A model generated the notes under the pieces. It ran no database searches. It was not told the DNA's origin and was given only the letters and a program-made list of their open reading frames with translations. Positions 6,457 through 14,786 of a stretch of 64,000 bases of DNA are shown piece by piece. Origin of the DNA: Leptospira langatensis (GTDB taxonomy: Bacteria; Spirochaetota; Leptospiria; Leptospirales; Leptospiraceae). The number at the start of each line of letters is the position of its first letter. Position 1 is the stretch's first letter. The stretch covers positions 248,001 to 312,000 of the forward strand of contig NZ_RQER01000011.1 in NCBI RefSeq assembly GCF_004770615.1. Reading direction: 5' to 3'. The position numbers and the translations under genes are program-made.

Positions 6457-9171
6457 TCAGCGATTCTGAACGGTAACATTTTCCGTCTTCACGTATGAAG
6501 TATCGTACCACCAGGCACGTACTTCCATAGGACGATCTACCTTGTCCGGTGAGATGCTAAAGTCGAGATCCAAATTGGTGTAAAGACCGGGGCCTGCGAA
6601 ATCATGACGATACACATCTCTTGCCGCTAAGACATTCTGCCCGTCGAACACATCTAAGGTAACTACCTTATCGTTATTCGCATTTGTCACATCCACCATC
6701 ATCCGGAAGATCGCTTTCTTATTTCCGCTCCCCCAGCGAGCCCTATCGTAAGGACCGTACAGAATATGATCTGCCCAGTTGTCCGCAGTGGTCACGACCC
6801 ATGCGTCTCCTTCTGCGAAGCCTGTGCGATGGCCCAGATCCTTGGCCTTATATACCAAAGGAAGGTCGCCGATCGCATTCCGGTTTTGGACAGTGACGTT
6901 ATCTATCTTCACATAAGAAGTGTCATACCACCAAGCGCGTACTTCCATAGGACGATCAGCCTTGTCAGGGGCAATATTGAAGTCTAGGATAAACGGAGTG
7001 TATTGGCCGGCACCTATGAATTCTTTTCTATAGATATCTCTGGAGGCCAATACGTCTTGACCGTCAAACACATCTATTGTGAGAACCTTATCGTTATTTG
7101 CGTTCGTCACATCCACCAAGATGCGGAAGATCGCTTGCTTATAGCCGGTGCCCCAACGACCTCTATCGTAAGGTCCGTAGAGAATGTGATCCGCAGAATA
7201 ATCCGCGGTAGTCACGGCCCAGGCATTTCCATCCGCAAATCCTGTACGATGGGAAAGGTCCTTCGCATTATAGACCAAAGGCAGTTCTCCGCTTAAAGGA
7301 GAAGAGCAACAAAGAAGAGCAGCAGCCCCGCCGTTTCTTTGCGCGATCCCAGCAACATATTCCACATCGGCACATTGGCCTTTATAAGAACCGGGGGCCC
7401 AGTCGCCAGCACGTTGAGAAGAACGATTATCGCCACGATCGAACCAAACGGTTCGGCAAGAGTTTGCCAGAGGGATCTTGCTATGCGCACAGAGAACACC
7501 ACTGGTTCCCCAGGAATGCTTGGTGGCGCCGGCAACATAATAGTCCGTAGGACATTCATACTTGGTGAAGCCACCGGCCCAATCCCCGGTATCATGAGAA
7601 CGAGTAGGAGTCTCATACACTGCTTGCACATTGATCGCACGATCGCTATTCCAAAGTTTGCCGTACTTAGTATCCCCGCAGAGGGCACGTTGGTCTTGGC
7701 TTAAGCCTAAGAAGCGTTCTCCGTCGGGACAAGTCCCTTTATTCGCACCGGACAACCAATCGTTATCGATCGTGCTCGCGTTATCATCCACACCGTTAAA
7801 GTTCAAACGAGTGAAATGATCCACGTTAGACACTGTTCCTGTCTTACCATTGTTCGAGATCAAACGGCTCAAATGTTCAAAGCGCCAGTCGTCCATTCTG
7901 GTTTGGGACCAATCCGATGTCACGAGACCCCATTCGTCTTCTCCATTCAAAGGCCAGATCGCAAAATCGATATCCTTATCGATCAAGTAGTCCACGATCC
8001 TCTTTAACCATTCTCTATCCGCTGGATTGGTCTCTCCGGGCGAAGCACCGAATTCACTTAACCAAACCGGATAAGTGGTGATCGTATCCGGATTCGTTAC
8101 ATATCCCCATTCATCCGTGATCGTATTGCGGAAAGTATCCAGATCCATGTCCTTGTATTTGATATTCCCGCCGGAAGTGGCATCGTCCCCATTATGCTTA
8201 GGGCCGATATAAGCATAGTTATGTGCAGAATATACCAACTTGTTCATCGCACGAATATGAGCCTGAAGATCACGTACAGGTTTTAAGAAGGGACGTTCTC
8301 CGGAACCGAGGATCGGGATCGCTCCCCACCAATTGATCCCTTCGATCACGATCAAGATATCCGGATTGATGCGAAGAATATCATTTGCCGCATTTTGAGA
8401 GGCCAAGCGCCAATCGTCGATATTCCCCCAGCCCCAATTCGGACTATTCGGGAGATATGTATCGTTGAAACGCATAGTCCTCACTTCATTACGAAGATCC
8501 GCAGCAGCTACAAGCTTATTGCTTTTATAGCGATCCGCTAAGAAAGCCCAATCCGCTCTCCACATCTCCGGGGTCTGGTTGTATGCAAAAGAAGAACCGG
8601 TATGATACCATTCTCCATTATAATCGAAACCGCAACACCACTCGGAGAAGGTCGTATGGTTATTCAAGACCACGACAATCCCGGCAGAAGTCAGAGCCTG
8701 CACGGTTGCATCATAAACTTCTAAAGCAGTTTTGCCGAATAACTGAGGGTTCGCAGAAATATAATCATTCGGAACGACACTCGAATCGTGCAGCATCTTA
8801 TTTGAAAAAGGAAGACGGACCGAATTAAAGCCCCATTCCTGAATCAAGGAAACGATATGCGAGATAGGCTGTTTATCCAAGCCGCCCACAACCTGACGAG
8901 TATCGCTAGCGCCATACCAGTTTACCGCTTTCAACTTAAAGCGGTTATTATTCGAATCTACGATATACCTGCCGCTCGTGCTCAAAGGGGGCACGGGAGG
9001 AGTGCTAAAGCCGGCCAAAGACATCGCAGAGAAAGCAACAGACTTAAAAGACTGGGATGCCTGCGAAAAGAACGGAAACAACGACTGCTTCGAGTCAGGC
9101 GAGCAGCTGGCCGCCGAGACCCAAAGCACTAAGATGGAACAGAAAACCTTCAATCTTTTTCCAATAAACAT
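6457..9171 (-). CDS. GH5-family glycoside hydrolase lipoprotein with duplicated C-terminal modules
   Basis: A 904-residue multidomain exported enzyme. The ATG at 9171 is chosen over a TTG at 9198 because GGAGAG sits 9 bases before it and it gives a lipoprotein signal (Cys of VSAASC ~22). A catalytic GH5 (cellulase-like) domain spans ~65-440; DLRNEV holds the likely acid/base Glu and WLSEFGAS the nucleophile Glu. Next is a Cys-rich region (~475-620) with two CPxxxxVAG-like units, then two copies of a 135-residue module, probably carbohydrate-binding. GH5 enzymes cut beta-glucans, mannans or related polymers; the exact substrate cannot be told. It is monocistronic, with its own terminator at 6366-6395. 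Confidence 0.85.
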   Translation of the reverse strand: MFIGKRLKVFCSILVLWVSAASCSPDSKQSLFPFFSQASQSFKSVAFSAMSLAGFSTPPVPPLSTSGRYIVDSNNNRFKLKAVNWYGASDTRQVVGGLDKQPISHIVSLIQEWGFNSVRLPFSNKMLHDSSVVPNDYISANPQLFGKTALEVYDATVQALTSAGIVVVLNNHTTFSEWCCGFDYNGEWYHTGSSFAYNQTPEMWRADWAFLADRYKSNKLVAAADLRNEVRTMRFNDTYLPNSPNWGWGNIDDWRLASQNAANDILRINPDILIVIEGINWWGAIPILGSGERPFLKPVRDLQAHIRAMNKLVYSAHNYAYIGPKHNGDDATSGGNIKYKDMDLDTFRNTITDEWGYVTNPDTITTYPVWLSEFGASPGETNPADREWLKRIVDYLIDKDIDFAIWPLNGEDEWGLVTSDWSQTRMDDWRFEHLSRLISNNGKTGTVSNVDHFTRLNFNGVDDNASTIDNDWLSGANKGTCPDGERFLGLSQDQRALCGDTKYGKLWNSDRAINVQAVYETPTRSHDTGDWAGGFTKYECPTDYYVAGATKHSWGTSGVLCAHSKIPLANSCRTVWFDRGDNRSSQRAGDWAPGSYKGQCADVEYVAGIAQRNGGAAALLCCSSPLSGELPLVYNAKDLSHRTGFADGNAWAVTTADYSADHILYGPYDRGRWGTGYKQAIFRILVDVTNANNDKVLTIDVFDGQDVLASRDIYRKEFIGAGQYTPFILDFNIAPDKADRPMEVRAWWYDTSYVKIDNVTVQNRNAIGDLPLVYKAKDLGHRTGFAEGDAWVVTTADNWADHILYGPYDRARWGSGNKKAIFRMMVDVTNANNDKVVTLDVFDGQNVLAARDVYRHDFAGPGLYTNLDLDFSISPDKVDRPMEVRAWWYDTSYVKTENVTVQNR
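6460..6864 (-). repeat. Tandem module copy 2 of the GH5 protein (135 residues)
   Basis: In-frame duplication of the module at 6880-7284, from LPLVY to TVQNR. By eye 31 of 135 residues differ, so the copies are about three-quarters identical. Shared landmarks are HRTGFA, LYGPYDR, VTNANNDKV and RAWWYDTSYVK. The many aromatic residues suit a carbohydrate-binding role. Confidence 0.85.
6880..7284 (-). repeat. Tandem module copy 1 of the GH5 protein (135 residues)
   Basis: First of two adjacent modules, joined to copy 2 by the five-residue linker NAIGD (6865-6879). Both copies have exactly the same length, with no gap needed to align them. Confidence 0.85.
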
Positions 9172-9557
9172 TTTAAATTCTCTCCAAAGAATTCCCAATC
9201 AATCACGGATGTTTGTATATGTTCGCACTATTAAACGGAGCACACTTATAAATCATTTATATTACTGAAGGGATCTAGCGTAGAACAGCCACTTTTTTCT
9301 TTTTAAAGCGTTTGTTATGTGTAGGAAGAGCAAGTTCTAATGTGAGGAAAGGGAGGTAAATTATAATTACTTAATATATACTTTCCCGGAGAGGCGGATT
9401 AGATTCTCATTATGGATGCTGTCTTGGTAAATTTGGATTAATTCCCATTTGATTAAAGCTGGAAGATTTTCGTAAACTTCCTTGCTATAGGGTGAGAAAT
9501 AATATCTATGAGTAGAGGCGGTCATACCACCTAAGAATTTCATAAAAAGAGAAGGCC
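9172..9557. other. Long intergenic region between divergent GH5 and VOC genes
   Basis: AT-rich spacer that must hold the promoters of the GH5 gene (minus) and the VOC gene (plus). A run of T (9293-9304) is present. Apart from a weak small reading frame at 9367-9543 I see no recognisable gene or RNA. Confidence 0.5.
9367..9543 (-). CDS. Possible small hypothetical protein
   Basis: A 58-codon frame (ATG at 9543; a second ATG at 9525 has AGGTGG only 1 base before it). The sequence has protein-like composition, with YYFSPYSKEVYENLP followed by an amphipathic stretch, and does not lie over another gene except at its start near the VOC gene's ribosome-binding site. No family is recognised and the initiation signals are poor, so it may be chance. 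Confidence 0.3.
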   Translation of the reverse strand: MKFLGGMTASTHRYYFSPYSKEVYENLPALIKWELIQIYQDSIHNENLIRLSGKVYIK

Positions 9558-10007
9558 ATGACAAAGAGTAATTTGCTGGAAATGCACAATGTAGGTATCG
9601 TTGTTGAGTCCCTCGATACTGCAATTTCATTCTTCAAAGAGATAGGGCTGACGCTAGAAGGGAGAATGATGGTCGAAGGGGAATGGGCCGGGCGAGTAAC
9701 AGGATTGGGAAATCAATCCGTTGAGGTCGCAATGATGGTTACTCCGGATGGGCATAGCCGACTCGAACTCTCTCGGTTCCTTTCGCCTCAAACTGTGGCA
9801 GATCACAGGACAGCTCCTGTGAACTCCCTCGGATACCTTCGCATTATGCTCCGGGTCGACAATCTTGACGAATTGCTTTCCAGGCTCATGAGGCAAGGCG
9901 CTCAACTCGTGGGAGAAGTCGTTCAGTATGAGAACATATATCGGCTTTGCTATATCCGCGGAGTGGAAGGGCTTCTTATTGGACTCGCGGAACAAATCTC
10001 TAATTAA
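9558..10007 (+). CDS. VOC (glyoxalase/bleomycin-resistance) family protein
   Basis: A 149-residue single vicinal-oxygen-chelate domain pair. HNVGIVVESLD at the N-terminus gives the first metal-ligand His (~10), and the fold repeats from ~75 with YLRIMLRVDNLDELL. The family includes glyoxalase I, epimerases, fosfomycin- and bleomycin-resistance proteins; the sequence does not identify which. AGAAGG lies 5 bases before the ATG. It stands alone, transcribed toward the RibD-like gene 170 bases on. Confidence 0.8.
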   Translation: MTKSNLLEMHNVGIVVESLDTAISFFKEIGLTLEGRMMVEGEWAGRVTGLGNQSVEVAMMVTPDGHSRLELSRFLSPQTVADHRTAPVNSLGYLRIMLRVDNLDELLSRLMRQGAQLVGEVVQYENIYRLCYIRGVEGLLIGLAEQISN

Positions 10008-10176
10008 ACAGGGATGGACATTCTAGAGAACTCATGACAAAGATTTCTATTGATTTCTCGCTCATACCTCGGTCGCTAAGTCCTAATCAAAAAATAATTT
10101 TCTTAATGAAAATGGAAGACAATCTTTCTATATATAGATAAATTCGATTTTTCTTTTACGATAGAGGGATGATATT

Positions 10177-10734
10177 ATGAGAAAATTAATAATGTGGAAT
10201 GTAGTTACCTTGGACGGGTACTTTGAAGGCGAGAAAAATTGGGACCTGAGCTTTCATGAACTCATTTGGGGGAATGAGCTGGAGGAATTGAGCCTCACTC
10301 AATTAAGGTCGGCCGATATGCTTGTCTTTGGTGCAAACACCTACAAAGGGATGGCGGACTATTGGACAAAGGCGGAAGGTGGGGACGAAGGAGAGGTTGC
10401 CAAATTCATGAATGGGCTTCCAAAGATCGCATGTTCATCTTCTCTTAAAACGGCGGACTGGAAAAACACTACGATCGTAAAAGATGCTGTGGCTGAAATT
10501 CCCAAATTGAAACAGCAAGGCAACGGAGATATGTTTGTGTTCGGTAGTGGTAACCTTTCCGAATCTTTACTGAAAGCTGGACTGTTTGATGAGATCCGCT
10601 TATGCATTGCCCCCGCACTTTTAGGGAAGGGCAAGCTCCTATTTAACTCGGGTATTCCTTATAAGAAACTCAAACTGCTGGAAGCTCGTCCTCTTGCTAC
10701 TGGCGGCACAATCGTTCGATACGTTCCAGAGTAA
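10177..10734 (+). CDS. RibD C-terminal/dihydrofolate-reductase-like protein
   Basis: A 185-residue protein of the RibD C-terminal (DHFR-fold) family. The N-terminus MWNVVTLDGYFEG is the typical first strand and loop, LVFGANTYKGMADYW the NADPH-binding helix region, and MFVFGSGNLSESLLKAGLFDE (~125-145) the second conserved block. Members reduce pteridine-, flavin-precursor- or unknown substrates with NADPH and are often stand-alone. GAGGGATGA precedes the ATG. A paralogue of similar length lies at 13399. Confidence 0.82.
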   Translation: MRKLIMWNVVTLDGYFEGEKNWDLSFHELIWGNELEELSLTQLRSADMLVFGANTYKGMADYWTKAEGGDEGEVAKFMNGLPKIACSSSLKTADWKNTTIVKDAVAEIPKLKQQGNGDMFVFGSGNLSESLLKAGLFDEIRLCIAPALLGKGKLLFNSGIPYKKLKLLEARPLATGGTIVRYVPE

Positions 10735-10820
10735 GGATTAATAACTGTCGACGATTCCATAGTGTTTGGATATCGCTTCGTGACTCGCGAGCGATCGCTG
10801 CACATTTAGAATATATCTGA

Positions 10821-10860
10821 GAAGAGCGTACTTTGCTATTATGTAAAAAGTACGTTCTTC
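10821..10860. other. Long intergenic hairpin
   Basis: Inverted repeat with 14-base arms, 10821-10834 (GAAGAGCGTACTTT) and 10847-10860 (AAAGTACGTTCTTC), one G-U pair and a 12-base loop. It lies between the RibD-like gene and the next plus-strand gene. No T-run follows, so it is not a standard terminator; it may be a regulatory dyad or the remnant of a small repeat. Confidence 0.5.
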
Positions 10861-10977
10861 AAAGCACCTTATCCAGAAAGTAAGTTATAATAGAAAAGAT
10901 AACGCGCAAGCAGGGCCGGCTAGGCTTGTCGTTATATGTGTTGCATACACTGCTAAGAAAACCAATTCGGAAGTTTT

Positions 10978-11802
10978 ATGGGTCAATTTGGAATATCGAT
11001 TTCATCGAGTGATACATATCGTGATGCCTACAGGGAATTCATGAATGCATTCAATGCCAATGTAGAACTCCAAGTTTTGTCCAACGAGATCCGCGAGAAA
11101 TTTTCCTCATCCTTGGACGATCCGGACGAAGCCAATGATATCCTCTTTGCCATTGCTAAGGCGGAATGGGATTGCGGATCCTTGTCGAAAAATACCTTAA
11201 CGGAAATCTCGAGGATTGTCGAATCCGGCGCCGACATTGCGCGGTGGAGGCAACTGGGAGCAAGCCCAAAAGATCTGGCAAAGCGCAATGAAGCTTTGTT
11301 AGTATTTCTAGAGAAACTAAAGACAGCTAACCCTCGTCCGAAGAAACCCAAAAAGACGAGACTCCGTGATTCTATTTTCACAGCTGGCGATTGCTTGGCA
11401 ATAGATTTGAAAGGGAATTTTGGAGGTGCAATTGTCCTTACGGGGCAAAAGGAATCCGAATGGGGTTTGAATCTGATATTGGTCCTGGATTTCATGATGC
11501 CCAAGTTTCCTTCTATCGAAGATTTCAAGAAGGGCCAATGCTTGATGGTGAAAAACTTTCGCGAGCAATATGAACCCTACCTCCAATACTGTTACGCAAA
11601 GTTTTTTAAGAAAGCTGAATATGATTTTCAAAAGATCGGTAATATACAAGTAGGCGAGTCTTACGATGCTGAAAACGAAAGGTACAGTTACGGTCACTGG
11701 AACCATATTCCGGAATCTATCCTGAAGTATAATTCCAATCCTCCGACGGATGTGAAACCCAGGAAAGTCTCCGAAATGATCTCGAAAGACCCTTTTGGTT
11801 AA
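10978..11802 (+). CDS. Hypothetical protein, immunity-protein-like (Imm26/DUF4259 style)
   Basis: A 274-residue protein. The N-terminus MGQFGISISSSDTYRDAYREF and the following acidic helices recall DUF4259-like proteins, which start MGxxGxxxxxND. Residues ~110-125 are a basic linker (PRPKKPKKTRLRD), then a beta-rich domain with GDCLAIDLKGNFGGAIVLTG similar in shape to Imm26-type immunity domains. I recognise no catalytic motif. It is followed 96 bases later by another gene of immunity-like appearance, with no toxin gene in sight. The assignment is by pattern only; function unknown. Confidence 0.65.
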   Translation: MGQFGISISSSDTYRDAYREFMNAFNANVELQVLSNEIREKFSSSLDDPDEANDILFAIAKAEWDCGSLSKNTLTEISRIVESGADIARWRQLGASPKDLAKRNEALLVFLEKLKTANPRPKKPKKTRLRDSIFTAGDCLAIDLKGNFGGAIVLTGQKESEWGLNLILVLDFMMPKFPSIEDFKKGQCLMVKNFREQYEPYLQYCYAKFFKKAEYDFQKIGNIQVGESYDAENERYSYGHWNHIPESILKYNSNPPTDVKPRKVSEMISKDPFG

Positions 11803-11898
11803 GAATCATGGATTATCATCATTTCCAAGCAAGCTTGCATGCGAGAGATCTGCATGGTCCGTTTGTTAGGAACATTGCTTTTACTCTTTGGAGATTGA

Positions 11899-12513
11899 AT
11901 GTCAAAGTTATATCGTTTAACATTTGAGGATAATAATAGCGTGATGACAAGCAATGAGACCATTTCCGGCGAGAAATTGTCTTCTGCTCAACGCGTTCAT
12001 TATGATTGGATGTATGCAGAGAATGGTAGCATTCATCATTCATTATGCGAGACATGCGGGAGCAAAAAGTCATTCGATTACGTTAATCCGGATTTTAAGC
12101 TAAAAAGAGGAGTTTATGACCTGAGTATAACATATGACGGTTATCTAATTGCTTCTCAAAGGTTTAAGGATTTCTGTGTCCGGAAAGATTTTTCTGGCAT
12201 TCAATTTGAAAGGATTCGCCATGATGTAAGTTTCTATATTCTTAGAATAAATAATGTTCTTCACTTGAATGAGAGTAAAATGACGCATAGGAAGACGAAC
12301 TTTTGTTCTTCCTGCAATGAGTATTCGTCTATCGTTAAGCCAGGGACACTACATTTTTCTGAAAATATAGATGAAGTGGAAAATTCTTTATTTGAAAGTA
12401 ATATTCATTTCGGTTCTTCTCACGAGAAGCATCCATTAATTTTAGCGACGAGCGATATTGTTGACGAGTTCGCAATCGAAGGGTTTAAGGGATATTATAT
12501 TAATGAAGTCTGA
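11899..12513 (+). CDS. Double-CXXC protein, possible immunity protein
   Basis: A 204-residue protein with two zinc-finger-like knuckles, CETCG (~54-58) and CSSCNE (~134-139). This layout resembles the double-CXXCG family first noted as a paralogous set in Myxococcus, members of which are found as immunity proteins beside toxins. There is no signal peptide or membrane segment. GGAG lies 5 bases upstream of the ATG. Codons look more AT-rich than in its neighbours, fitting horizontal gain. With the preceding gene it forms an apparent pair of stand-alone immunity genes. Function is inferred from motif layout only. Confidence 0.6.
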   Translation: MSKLYRLTFEDNNSVMTSNETISGEKLSSAQRVHYDWMYAENGSIHHSLCETCGSKKSFDYVNPDFKLKRGVYDLSITYDGYLIASQRFKDFCVRKDFSGIQFERIRHDVSFYILRINNVLHLNESKMTHRKTNFCSSCNEYSSIVKPGTLHFSENIDEVENSLFESNIHFGSSHEKHPLILATSDIVDEFAIEGFKGYYINEV

Positions 12514-12564
12514 TGAACCGGCTTGTATGACTTCCTTTGTCTATACGCCTGCTAGCCAACCTTC

Positions 12565-12599
12565 GGGATAGCCTGCTTAAAAAATTAAGCTGCTATCCC
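12565..12599. terminator. Bidirectional terminator-like hairpin between convergent genes
   Basis: GGGATAGC (12565-12572) pairs with GCTATCCC (12592-12599); inside it GCTTAA (12575-12580) pairs with TTAAGC (12585-12590) around an AAAA loop. It lies between the plus gene ending at 12513 and the minus gene ending at 12614. No T-run follows on either strand. Confidence 0.55.
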
Positions 12600-12613
12600 T
12601 CTGACAAAACAGA

Positions 12614-13123
12614 CTACGCGAGTGTGGAAAGAAGTTTCTCGAGTCCCTGGTAGTTTTCTTCCCATCCTTCTACCATGCCGCTTTCGAGTATCTCTTTGCG
12701 CGCTTCGGCCGATGCAAACTGGCAGACATGGGTCATCAATGTCCCGTTTCCTTGCGCAGTGAAGGTCCGTGTCTCCACAAATGCGTTCGGATCTTCCGGA
12801 GCATTTGGATCAAAGGTAGTCATGTCCATCGCGTAATTTTCGGTATTGGCTACGATTTCCGGTACAACCACTTTCCGAAAACTTCCATAGACGCCGAATT
12901 TCTTTCCTTCTGCAGCGGCATAGACAAATAGGTATTTGCCTCCCACTTTAAGGTCAACCTCGCAAATTTCCAGCACCATACCTTCTGAGCCTAACCATCG
13001 ACGCATCAGTTCCGGTTTGGTGTGGCAGTCGAATACTAATTTACGCGGAGCGTCAAAATAACGCGTGAATACGACTTCGGTTTCACCTTTTAATTCGATC
13101 TTCAGTTTTGGGTCAGCGTTCAT
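12614..13123 (-). CDS. SRPBCC/AHSA1-family protein
   Basis: A 169-residue START/Bet v1-like fold protein of the AHSA1 type. Landmarks are FTRYFDAPRKLVFDCHTKPELMRRWLG (~19-45), DLKVGGKYLFVY (~56-67) and the C-terminal WEENYQGLEKL. Such proteins bind small hydrophobic ligands in a deep pocket; many have unknown function and are encoded next to ArsR regulators, which I do not see here. AGGAG lies 10 bases before the ATG at 13123. It seems monocistronic. Confidence 0.85.
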   Translation of the reverse strand: MNADPKLKIELKGETEVVFTRYFDAPRKLVFDCHTKPELMRRWLGSEGMVLEICEVDLKVGGKYLFVYAAAEGKKFGVYGSFRKVVVPEIVANTENYAMDMTTFDPNAPEDPNAFVETRTFTAQGNGTLMTHVCQFASAEARKEILESGMVEGWEENYQGLEKLLSTLA

Positions 13124-13398
13124 TTTTGATATCTCCTGGTATTTGCATAGCCGTATATTTATATAACTATATGGATATATAATGAGTAATTGTCAAACTT
13201 TTTCTTTCTTGCCGAAGATCTTGCATTGGTTCATCTTTATCTAAAACGTACTTTACTTTCAAGTGATTATGCCTTCTTTAAGAGCTTGAAATGTGCTTTG
13301 TGAGTGGGATCTGGAGAGATCCGATTGGAACGGGGAGAGAGAATATCTCCAAAAGAGAATTTCGGAGAAGATATAAAAAATCGTAAGCAGGTAGAATA

Positions 13399-13959
13399 AT
13401 GAGGAAAGTTATTTTTGCGATCAATATGAGTGCGGATGGATATTGCAGTCACACGGACATGGTAGCGGCCGATGATGAGTTACATAAGTATTTTGCAGAT
13501 CTATTGCGTAATGGGGATGTCTTATTGTATGGAAGGGTTACTTACGAATTGATGGTCCCTTTTTGGCCCGATGTCGCGAGAGATCAGTCGGAGTCAGAGA
13601 TCACGAATGAATTTGCCTTAGTGTTCGATTCAATGGAGAAGATTTTATTCTCTAAAACATGGAAAAAGGTAGAGGACCCACATACTAGACTTGCGAAAGA
13701 GAGCCTTGCGGACGAAGTTATTTCTCTAAAGAAGAAGCCGGGAAAGGATATCTTGGTCGGCAGTTTGAGTCTTGCTTCGCAGCTTTCAGAACTTCATTTG
13801 ATCGATGAGTATCGTTTCGTGATTCATCCGGTAATTTCGGGGAATGGTCCTAAGTTATTCGATGCCGTGAAGTTAAACGAAAGGCTTCGGCTAGACCTTC
13901 TTGGTTCGGAAACTTTCGAGTCCGGCGCCGTTGCCCTTCGTTACAGAAAAAGTGTGTGA
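13399..13959 (+). CDS. RibD C-terminal/dihydrofolate-reductase-like protein (paralogue)
   Basis: A 186-residue NADPH-dependent reductase-like protein of the same family as the one at 10177. [15 protein letters not shown] is the first strand, [18 protein letters not shown] the cofactor helix region, and [13 protein letters not shown] (~116-128) the second cofactor motif. The C-terminus ends in a typical LRYR strand. AGGTAG precedes the ATG. The substrate is unknown; sequence divergence from the 10177 copy is large, so the two need not share a reaction. Confidence 0.82.
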   Translation: MRKVIFAINMSADGYCSHTDMVAADDELHKYFADLLRNGDVLLYGRVTYELMVPFWPDVARDQSESEITNEFALVFDSMEKILFSKTWKKVEDPHTRLAKESLADEVISLKKKPGKDILVGSLSLASQLSELHLIDEYRFVIHPVISGNGPKLFDAVKLNERLRLDLLGSETFESGAVALRYRKSV

Positions 13960-14021
13960 GTGGAATTCTTTTCTATTGAGCCGACGTTATCTTGCAAGAG
14001 CGATACAACGTCGGCTTTGAA

Positions 14022-14786
14022 CTACCACTGTTGGTTTGTGCTATCCCAATTCCTTGGAGCCAACCAGAGAGCCTCTGCGATTGCCACCAATCGTTTCGAG
14101 TCTGATTGGAAAATAGCAGTCATGACTTTGAAGGCTCTGGACATCTTCTGCAATCTCCAACTTGCTACCGTATAGTTTTCTTCGATCTTCGGACGCTCTA
14201 GGATCTTACCGCGTATTTTACTTAGTACGATTAGTTGAGGCTCACCCAAGACAGCGGCAAATCCTCCCGGGCAATCCAGGGCTCCCCAAATTGCCGCATC
14301 TCGAACAAATCCATCGTGTGAAGAAACGGTATTGTCCGGAAGCCAATGGCCTAGCATCAGGTTCTCGAATCCGATTTGTTCGGGTGCAGGGCCGACAAAG
14401 ATCCGCATTCCGTCGTGCACTTCTCTCTTCGGGCCACATACAAAGCATGTAGGGAAGGGATGTGTAGTAAATCCCGGATAAAAGGCAGAGATCTTCTTTG
14501 CATCTTCCAGATCGGGAATCACTGGTAAGGCATATTCTGGAAAATCCTCATTCTCGATCGATCTTAACGTTGCGAGTGCCTTCTTTGAATCATCGTAAAG
14601 TGTTCCTCGTTCTCCTTTTTCCGATTCCATAAGAATAGATGTCTCGACGGGAGTAGGATTTAGTAAGCGTATTTCGGCTGCATTTGTTCCGACTGCTTCT
14701 ACTAAAATGCCGGCAGTAAAGCCGCCGTTACCTGTCTTTGGCGGGCCGCAGAATCTTCGGGACAATATCATATTATCAACTTTCAT
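14022..14786 (-). CDS. Hotdog-fold-like protein, putative acyl-CoA thioesterase
   Basis: A 254-residue protein. FCGPPKTGNGGFTAGIL (~12-28) at the start and CFVCGPKR (~114-121), DGMRIFVGP and ALDCPGGFA (~171-179) are motifs I associate with a family of bacterial hotdog-like proteins related to thioesterases. The double CxxC-like Cys pair may bind metal or be structural. Its start overlaps the stop of the upstream methyltransferase gene (ATGA at 14783-14786) with GGAGGAA just before it, so the two are translationally coupled. The pairing hints at a shared lipid or sulfur substrate, but this is guesswork. Confidence 0.6.
   Translation of the reverse strand: MKVDNMILSRRFCGPPKTGNGGFTAGILVEAVGTNAAEIRLLNPTPVETSILMESEKGERGTLYDDSKKALATLRSIENEDFPEYALPVIPDLEDAKKISAFYPGFTTHPFPTCFVCGPKREVHDGMRIFVGPAPEQIGFENLMLGHWLPDNTVSSHDGFVRDAAIWGALDCPGGFAAVLGEPQLIVLSKIRGKILERPKIEENYTVASWRLQKMSRAFKVMTAIFQSDSKRLVAIAEALWLAPRNWDSTNQQW

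Noticed and set aside
7339..7704. A 121-codon plus-strand frame and a 131-codon minus-strand frame (7293-7688) within the GH5 region
   Set aside because: Both are out-of-frame shadows of the GH5 gene, whose frame has clear domains throughout.
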